DNA from: DASXTS01 sp036505275 | GTDB taxonomy: Bacteria > Actinomycetota > Actinomycetes > Mycobacteriales > Pseudonocardiaceae | DNA length: 18,057 nt | Direction of reading: 5' to 3' | Assembly (NCBI GenBank): GCA_036505275.1 | Contig: DASXTS010000346.1 | Coordinates: 1 to 18,057, forward strand | Part shown: positions 13,976-18,057 of the stretch, one piece after another | Layout: each line of letters starts with the position of its first letter | Numbering within the stretch: the stretch's first letter is position 1 | Made by a program: the position numbers and the translations under genes | The notes under the pieces: model-generated | Database searches by the model: none | What the model was told of the DNA's origin: nothing | Seen by the model: only the letters and a program-made list of their open reading frames with translations

Positions 13976-14017
13976 ACTCTATAGCGATTTCGCGACGCTT
14001 TGCAGTAGCGGTCGCTA
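13976..14017 (-). promoter_or_regulatory. Putative abiEi promoter with two flanking dyads (operator candidate)
   Basis: On the minus strand a -35-like CTGCAA (14005-14000) is 16 nt from TATAGA (13983-13978), overlapping TAGAGT (13981-13976), 6-8 nt before the ATG. Two inverted repeats lie around it: TAGCG-GT-CGCTA (14006-14017, plus-strand reading) and GCGA-TT-TCGC (13984-13993). The outer pair TAGCGA (13982-13987) and TCGCTA (14012-14017) also forms a longer inverted repeat. AbiEi proteins are known to autorepress through inverted repeats, so the placement is suggestive. Confidence 0.45.
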
Positions 14018-14725
14018 ACCGGGGAGTACGGCGTAGGCGCGGACCGGGAAGGTGTCGAGGCCGCGGATGGCGACGGGGGCGGCGTGCAGGCGGAAGCCGG
14101 ACCGGGGCAGGCGGTCGAGGTTGCAGAGGTGTTCGAGCACGGGGATGCCGGCGCGCAGCAGGATGGTGTGCGCGGGGCGGGCGGGGTCGGCCATGGAGTC
14201 GATGTTGACCGAGTCGATGCCGACAAGGGCGGCGCCGTGCTCGGCGAGCCAGCGGGCGCCGTCGCGGCTGAGGTAGGGCGCGCCGGCGGCGCCGTAGTCC
14301 GGGGTGCGCCAGTGCCGGCTCCAGCCGGTGTGCAGGAGCACGGCGCGACCCCGCACCGGCAGGGCGTCCAGCGCGTCGGCGTCGATCGCCGGGCCGGGCA
14401 GCGCCGACAGTACTGCCACCAGCACGGCGTCCAGGTCGGCGGTGCGCTCCAGCGGCAGCGCGGCGAGGTCGTCGCCGTCGGCGAAGCGGTGCGACGGCGC
14501 GTCGAGGTAGGTGCCGGTGTTCGCCACCAGGTCGATCCGGCCGATGCGGAAGGTGGTGCCCGGCCCGTACCGCCCGGCCGACTCGGCCCTGGAGAGGTAA
14601 GTGCTGATCACCGGTCCCGGCAGCCCGGGGTAGGTGGTCATGCCGTGCTCGACAGGGTGGCTGAGGTCGACAATCACCGGTCCCTCGCCAGGGTGCCACC
14701 CAGCATCAGCAGCCGCACCGCTCAC
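14015..14725 (-). CDS. Cyclase-family metal-dependent hydrolase (kynurenine formamidase-like fold)
   Basis: A 236-aa protein of the cyclase superfamily (PF04199), which includes kynurenine formamidase, isatin hydrolase and polyketide-locus cyclases. Family marks are IVDLSHPVEHGMTTYPG (18-34), NTGTYLDAPSHRFADG (69-84), VLLHTGWSRHW (129-139), VGIDSVNID (168-176) and HTILLRAGIPVLEHLCNL (186-203). The classical metal motif HxGTHxDxPxH here reads NTGTYLDAPSH, with Asn69 and Tyr73 in place of two His, a variant also known in other family members. It may change metal binding or substrate. The GTG start at 14725 is 3 nt after the upstream acetyltransferase stop, with no room for a normal Shine-Dalgarno; an internal GTG at 14677 (VIVDLSHP) preceded by GAGGG is an alternative. 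The substrate is unknown. Confidence 0.85.
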   Translation of the reverse strand: MSGAAADAGWHPGEGPVIVDLSHPVEHGMTTYPGLPGPVISTYLSRAESAGRYGPGTTFRIGRIDLVANTGTYLDAPSHRFADGDDLAALPLERTADLDAVLVAVLSALPGPAIDADALDALPVRGRAVLLHTGWSRHWRTPDYGAAGAPYLSRDGARWLAEHGAALVGIDSVNIDSMADPARPAHTILLRAGIPVLEHLCNLDRLPRSGFRLHAAPVAIRGLDTFPVRAYAVLPG

Positions 14726-14728
14726 ACC

Positions 14729-15127
14729 TCATTCGGCGGCGGCGCCGGTCGCGCGGGCAGCGCGATCGACGTCGTCCGGCTCGTCCAGCTCTTCCAGGTC
14801 CTCCAGGTCTTCCAGGTCGAACCTGGCGCGCTGCCCGGCCGGGACCAGCGGCAGGTACTCCCGGTGGTTCGCGATGTACCGGGCGGTGAAGGGGCACAGC
14901 GGCAGCACGGCAAGGCCGCGCGAGCGCGCGGTGTCCAGCACGTGCTTGATCATGGCAGACGCCAGCCCGCGGCCACGGTGGCGGGGCTGCACCTCGGTGT
15001 GCGGCACCGACATCACACCGTCGCGCACTGCGTACGTAACGTGCCCGACCAGCTCGTCGTCCGCGTACAGCTCGAAGCGGCCGCGCCGCGGGTTGTCCGT
15101 GGTTCGAAGTTGCATCTGGGCGCGCAT
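14729..15127 (-). CDS. GNAT-family N-acetyltransferase (YjdJ-like) with acidic tail
   Basis: A short acetyltransferase of 132 aa of the Gcn5-related type (PF14542-like). The sequence reads FELYADDELVGHVTYAV (18-34), MSVPHTEVQPRHRGRGLASAMI (39-60) with the acetyl-CoA loop at about 48-56, and LAVLPLCPFTARYIANH (72-88), typical of the small YjdJ/GTLF1-like acetyltransferases. The C-terminus adds an acidic stretch (DLEDLEDLEELDEPDD, 104-119) encoded by short 9-bp repeats; this tail is not part of the usual fold. The ATG at 15127 follows AGGAAGG; a second in-frame ATG at 15115 is possible. It lies 21 nt after the pirin stop and 3 nt before the cyclase start, so the three are probably one transcript. 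The acceptor is unknown. Confidence 0.88.
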   Translation of the reverse strand: MRAQMQLRTTDNPRRGRFELYADDELVGHVTYAVRDGVMSVPHTEVQPRHRGRGLASAMIKHVLDTARSRGLAVLPLCPFTARYIANHREYLPLVPAGQRARFDLEDLEDLEELDEPDDVDRAARATGAAAE

Positions 15128-15148
15128 TCCTTCCTGGTACCCCCGGAC

Positions 15149-15916
15149 CTAGTACCCGCGGATGGCGGAGTGCATCTCCCAGACCAGGACCTCGGCGCCA
15201 TCCTGGCCGGCGACCACGCGCTGGCCGCCATTGCCGGCGATCCGCGCGGCGTCCCCGGTGCCGAGCTCGCCGGCGCCCTCCAGGGTTACCGAGCCACGCG
15301 GCACGAACAGGTGCAAGTACGGCGCGTCGGGCAGGGTCACCGCGTCGCCGGCGGACAGCCGTGCAGCGTGCAGGGCGGCGTCCCGTTGCTTGATCCTGAT
15401 GGCGGACGCCCCGTCGTGCTTGGCCATCCCCGAGGCCACCGGCGCGAGGCGGCCACGGAGCTGCTCGTCGGCGATCTCCAGCTGCTCGTAGCCTGGGTCG
15501 ATCCTGACCTCGTCGGGCACCACCCACATCTGCACGAGGTGCACCGGTTCGTCGTGCTCTGTACCGCCGAGCAGCCGCCACGAGTCGTTCTTCTCGGAGT
15601 GCAGGATGCCGCGGCCGGCGCTCATCCGCTGGGCCAGCCCCGGGTAGATCACACCGCTGTGGCCCTCGGAGTCCTGGTGCACGAGCTGCCCGCGCAGCAC
15701 CCACGTGACGATCTCCATGTCCCGGTGCGGGTGGGTGTCGAAGCCGGTGCCCGGCGCGATGACGTCGTCGTTGTTCACCAGCAGCAACCCGAAGTGGGTG
15801 TTGTTGGGGTCCCAGTGCTGCCCGAAGGAGAACGAGTGGTGCGAGTCGAGCCAGCGCAACCGGGTGTGCAGCCGGTCGGCGTCGGCCCGCCGGACATCGA
15901 GTGTGGTCGCGGTCAA
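15149..15916 (-). CDS. Pirin family protein (bicupin)
   Basis: An iron-binding cupin protein of 255 aa. The N-terminal cupin shows the pirin signature: HTRLRWLDSHHSFSFGQHWDP (17-37), GFDTHPHRDMEIVTWVL (58-74) with metal ligands His62 and His64, and SAGRGILHSEKND (99-111) with His106 and Glu108. The second cupin (about 170-250) ends VLVWEMHSAIRGY. Bacterial pirins are reported as quercetinases or as regulators of metabolic enzymes, so the role here cannot be fixed. The open frame extends upstream, but the pirin homology begins at TATTLDVRRADADR; TTG 15916 is chosen because GGGAGGA lies about 9 nt upstream. A TTG start on this gene is unusual but well placed. It follows the fusion gene by 61 nt and precedes the acetyltransferase by 21 nt. 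Confidence 0.92.
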   Translation of the reverse strand: MTATTLDVRRADADRLHTRLRWLDSHHSFSFGQHWDPNNTHFGLLLVNNDDVIAPGTGFDTHPHRDMEIVTWVLRGQLVHQDSEGHSGVIYPGLAQRMSAGRGILHSEKNDSWRLLGGTEHDEPVHLVQMWVVPDEVRIDPGYEQLEIADEQLRGRLAPVASGMAKHDGASAIRIKQRDAALHAARLSAGDAVTLPDAPYLHLFVPRGSVTLEGAGELGTGDAARIAGNGGQRVVAGQDGAEVLVWEMHSAIRGY

Positions 15917-15977
15917 TTTCCGAGTCCTCCCAGGAGCGGCGGGTTGCGGCGAGGTACTTGCATGGGCAACAACAGGC

Positions 15978-16886
15978 TCACCGGTCGGGCTCATTCCCGC
16001 AGCCGACGTGATACGCCTCTCGCAGCCATCCGCGCAGCTCGGCGTCCAGCTCGGCGGTGTCCCGCAGCCGCAGGGTGTGGATGTGTGTGTTGGGGTAGAG
16101 CGTCTCGACCCTGCTGAACCGGGGACCGTCGACCCGTCGCGGCAGCCACAGCTCCATGTTGACCCAGCGCTGGCGCGGCACCAGGCCGGCGAACCGGACC
16201 CGCACCATGAACGCCACCCGGTCGCGGTAGCAGACGACCGTGACCGGCCCGTTCTCCCTGATGGCCGCGTCCACGGCGTCGTACAGGCGGCGGACCTGCG
16301 GCGGCTTGCCGGCGAAGACCTCGGACAGCTCGAAGCGCTGGCACGAGTGGTACTGGTTGCGGGTGGCGAAGGCGTTGCCGCACCGCGGGCAGGTCCACAG
16401 TGGACGATCGATGGGTTGCCGCTCGGCCGGTCGGTGCGGCGTAAGGACGTGCCTGGTGGCCGCCTCGATGCGTTTGGCGCGGGTGGCCGGGCTGCGCGCG
16501 TCGTCGATGTAGCGCTGCAGCTCGCGGCGGTGGGACGGGGTGAGCGCGTCGTACCCGACGCGGGCGCCGGCCGCATCCAGGGCGGCCGCAAGGTCGTCCG
16601 CGGCCTCGACCTCCGAGGGTGGGCGGCCGGTCAGCTCGAGTGCCACGGTGTCCCCGACGCCAACGCTTGCTGCCGCCCGCATCCCGCCGCTGACGTACAG
16701 CCGGTGCCCGCCGGCCGCCACCGGCACCAACGTGCCGCGCACCGACACCCCGTTCAGGGTGCCGTCCACGGTGATCCGGCCGGCCCTGGCCAGCGGCCGG
16801 AACGCCTCGCTGACCTCGGCCGGCACCTCGACGTAGGGGTTGCGCGGACCCTCGCGGATCACGGCCATGAAGCGCACCCTGCCCAT
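15978..16886 (-). CDS. DUF1905/OmdA-like/DUF5655 fusion protein with Cys-His cluster
   Basis: A 302-aa protein of unknown function with three parts. Residues 3-88 (VRFMAVI, NPYVEVPAEVSEAF, VDGTLNGVSVRGTLVP, HRLYVSGGMR, GDTVALEL) match DUF1905. Residues about 95-150 (YDALTPSHRRELQRYIDDA, SPATRAKRIEAATRHVL) match the YdeI/OmdA-like helical region. Residues about 160-296 match DUF5655, opening with WTCPRCGNAFATRNQYHSC, a possible metal site (Cys166, Cys169, His180, Cys182). The first two parts often occur together; adding DUF5655 with this cluster is less usual. No catalytic motif is recognised. ATG 16886 is used because the DUF1905 homology begins right after it; ATG 16868 has a better Shine-Dalgarno (AGGG, 8 nt) and could be the true start. 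It heads the minus-strand run and is divergent from the permease gene. Confidence 0.8.
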   Translation of the reverse strand: MGRVRFMAVIREGPRNPYVEVPAEVSEAFRPLARAGRITVDGTLNGVSVRGTLVPVAAGGHRLYVSGGMRAAASVGVGDTVALELTGRPPSEVEAADDLAAALDAAGARVGYDALTPSHRRELQRYIDDARSPATRAKRIEAATRHVLTPHRPAERQPIDRPLWTCPRCGNAFATRNQYHSCQRFELSEVFAGKPPQVRRLYDAVDAAIRENGPVTVVCYRDRVAFMVRVRFAGLVPRQRWVNMELWLPRRVDGPRFSRVETLYPNTHIHTLRLRDTAELDAELRGWLREAYHVGCGNEPDR

Positions 16887-16890
16887 CCTG

Positions 16891-16904
16891 CCGCCCGTGG
16901 GCGG
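16891..16904. promoter_or_regulatory. Perfect inverted repeat in the divergent intergenic region
   Basis: CCGCCC-GT-GGGCGG has 6-bp arms with a 2-nt centre and lies 4 nt upstream of the fusion-protein start, inside the 102-bp gap shared with the permease gene. It could be an operator or a short leader hairpin. No convincing -10/-35 pair was found in this gap for either direction. In a GC-rich genome such a repeat can arise by chance. Confidence 0.25.
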
Positions 16905-16988
16905 GTTCGGGACTGTTCAGACGGCGAGGGCTCTGGCACGCTCTGCGGCACGGAAGTCGATCACGTCCGGGCCTGGCGGGAGCCTTTC

Positions 16989-18057
16989 ATGAACGACTCG
17001 AGGAAGCGATCGGGCGGATCCGCGAGGGGCAAGCGCGGCGGCGCCGGCAACCGGCCCCGGTCGCAGGGTGCGCCGCGAGACACCGCCGCGTCCCGCGACG
17101 CCGACAGCCGCGATCGTCGGGACGAGGACCGCCGTCGAGACCGGAAGGCACCCGTGCCAGCTCCGGCGAACGCGATCGACCGCTACTTCAAGATCACCGA
17201 GCGCGGCTCGACCACCGCCAGGGAGTTCCGCGGCGGCCTTGTGACGTTTTTCACCATGGCGTACATCATCGTGCTGAACCCGCTGATCATCGGCACCCAG
17301 GCGGACGCAGACGGCAGGTTCCTCGGCGGCGGCAGCCAGCCGAACCTGCCGCTGGTCGCCGCGGCCACGGCGCTGGTGGCCGGCGTGATGACGATCCTGA
17401 TGGGCGCCTACGCCAACTTCCCGCTGGCGCTGGCCACCGGGCTCGGGCTGAACGCCTTCGTCACCTTCGCCATCGCCAAACAGATGACCTGGGCCGACGC
17501 CATGGGCCTCGTGGTCATCGAGGGTGTGATCATCACGATCCTGGTGCTCACCGGCCTGCGCCGCGCGGTGTTCGGCGCCGTGCCGCCCGAGCTCAAGGTC
17601 GCGATCAGCGTCGGCATCGGCCTCTTCATCGCGCTGATCGGGTTGGTCGACGGCGGCGTCGTGCGGCGGACCGCAGCCCCGCCGGTGCCCGTCGAGCTCG
17701 GCATCGGCGGGCTGCTGGCCGGCTGGCCCGCGCTGGTCTTCGTGCTCGGGCTGATCGCCATCATCATCATGATGGTCCGGCGGGTGAAGGGCGCCATCCT
17801 CATCGGCATCATCGGCGCCACCGTGCTCGCCGTGATAGTCGAGGCGATCGCCAAGGTCGGCCCCTCGGTCACCGGACCCAGTCCCGGCGACGTCAACCCG
17901 CGCGGCTGGGGCCTGAACACGCCGACGCTGCCGGACAAGGTCGTCGACACGCCCAATTTCTCCCTGATCGGCGACTTCAACCTGCTCGGCTCGTTCGAGC
18001 GCATCGGCTTCGTGGCCGCCATCCTGTTCGTCTTCACCCTGCTGCTCGCCGACTTCT
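16989..18057 (+). CDS. NCS2-family purine permease, AzgA type (partial, 3' end outside window)
   Basis: A membrane transporter for guanine/hypoxanthine/adenine-type bases driven by proton symport; 356 codons are visible and the frame stays open to the end. AzgA-type marks are YFKITERGSTTAREFRGG (66-83), FFTMAYIIVLNPLIIG (87-102) and ALATGLGLNAFVTF (147-160). Hydrophobic segments follow at about 122-142, 172-190, 203-220, 239-262, 268-288 and 337-354. ATG 16989 has GGGAG (16978-16982) at good spacing. That start adds a 60-residue Arg/Asp/Ser-rich, hydrophilic tail not usual for the family. An in-frame GTG at 17154 with GGAAGG (17143-17148) would give a normal-length N-terminus (MPAPANAIDRYFKITERG). 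Both starts are supported by the sequence; I annotate the longer. Exact substrate is not determined. Confidence 0.9.
   Translation, partial: MNDSRKRSGGSARGKRGGAGNRPRSQGAPRDTAASRDADSRDRRDEDRRRDRKAPVPAPANAIDRYFKITERGSTTAREFRGGLVTFFTMAYIIVLNPLIIGTQADADGRFLGGGSQPNLPLVAAATALVAGVMTILMGAYANFPLALATGLGLNAFVTFAIAKQMTWADAMGLVVIEGVIITILVLTGLRRAVFGAVPPELKVAISVGIGLFIALIGLVDGGVVRRTAAPPVPVELGIGGLLAGWPALVFVLGLIAIIIMMVRRVKGAILIGIIGATVLAVIVEAIAKVGPSVTGPSPGDVNPRGWGLNTPTLPDKVVDTPNFSLIGDFNLLGSFERIGFVAAILFVFTLLLADF

Noticed and set aside
14084..16117. A 677-aa plus-strand frame opposite cyclase, acetyltransferase and pirin.
   Set aside because: The composition is Val/Gly/Arg/His shadow sequence; all three minus-strand genes have family motifs.
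17408..18037. Minus-strand frame rich in Met/Thr/Ser opposite the permease.
   Set aside because: It is the complement of the permease's membrane segments and has no recognisable domain.

Overview
The window is GC-rich chromosomal DNA from a filamentous or sporulating actinobacterium. The gene order is DUF881, class E sortase, small membrane protein and pabA/trpG on the plus strand, facing fhaA-fhaB-pstP-rodA-pbpA-pknA-pknB on the minus strand, with a tRNA-Leu upstream of fhaA. This is the conserved cell-wall/Ser-Thr-kinase locus that lies near oriC in actinomycetes. The large PASTA-bearing PknB, the Tyr/Gly/Gln-rich FhaA linker and the sortase upstream of pabA suggest Micromonosporaceae or a near relative. 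That placement is inference; no search was run.

Positions 1-2631 (plus strand): the 3' end of a DUF881 gene, overlapped by a class E sortase gene with a very long Ser/Pro-rich cytoplasmic N-terminus built from 12-bp tandem repeats. A 51-residue membrane protein follows, then, after a ~100-bp spacer, a glutamine amidotransferase (PabA/TrpG) that may be translated from a leaderless mRNA.

Positions 2723-12263 (minus strand): a seven-gene operon for growth and septation control, read fhaA to pknB. FhaA and FhaB are phosphothreonine-reading FHA proteins. PstP is the PP2C phosphatase that opposes the kinases. RodA and PbpA form a glycosyltransferase/transpeptidase pair for peptidoglycan. PknA and PknB are membrane Ser/Thr kinases. 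The genes from fhaB to pknA are chained by alternating 4-nt and 1-nt start/stop overlaps, which implies translational coupling. pknB follows after a 79-nt gap. The operon converges on pabA.

Positions 12264-12468: a short divergent promoter region and an intact tRNA-Leu(CAG).

Positions 12478-16886 (minus strand): an accessory-looking run. It holds a DUF1905/OmdA-like/DUF5655 fusion protein, a pirin, a GNAT acetyltransferase, a cyclase-family hydrolase and an AbiE-type toxin-antitoxin locus. The antitoxin (AbiEi) is intact. The toxin (AbiEii) has lost its nucleotidyltransferase signature through an internal deletion with a frameshift, and its stop codon lies 9 bp from the 3' end of the tRNA-Leu.

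Positions 16989-18057 (plus strand): the 5' part of an AzgA-type purine permease gene that runs off the window. It has an unusual Arg/Asp-rich N-terminal extension, or a second start site.

No complete novel system is evident. The points most worth a second look are the crippled AbiE locus beside the tRNA, the fusion protein with a Cys/His cluster, the sortase minisatellite and the PASTA-like ectodomain on PknA.
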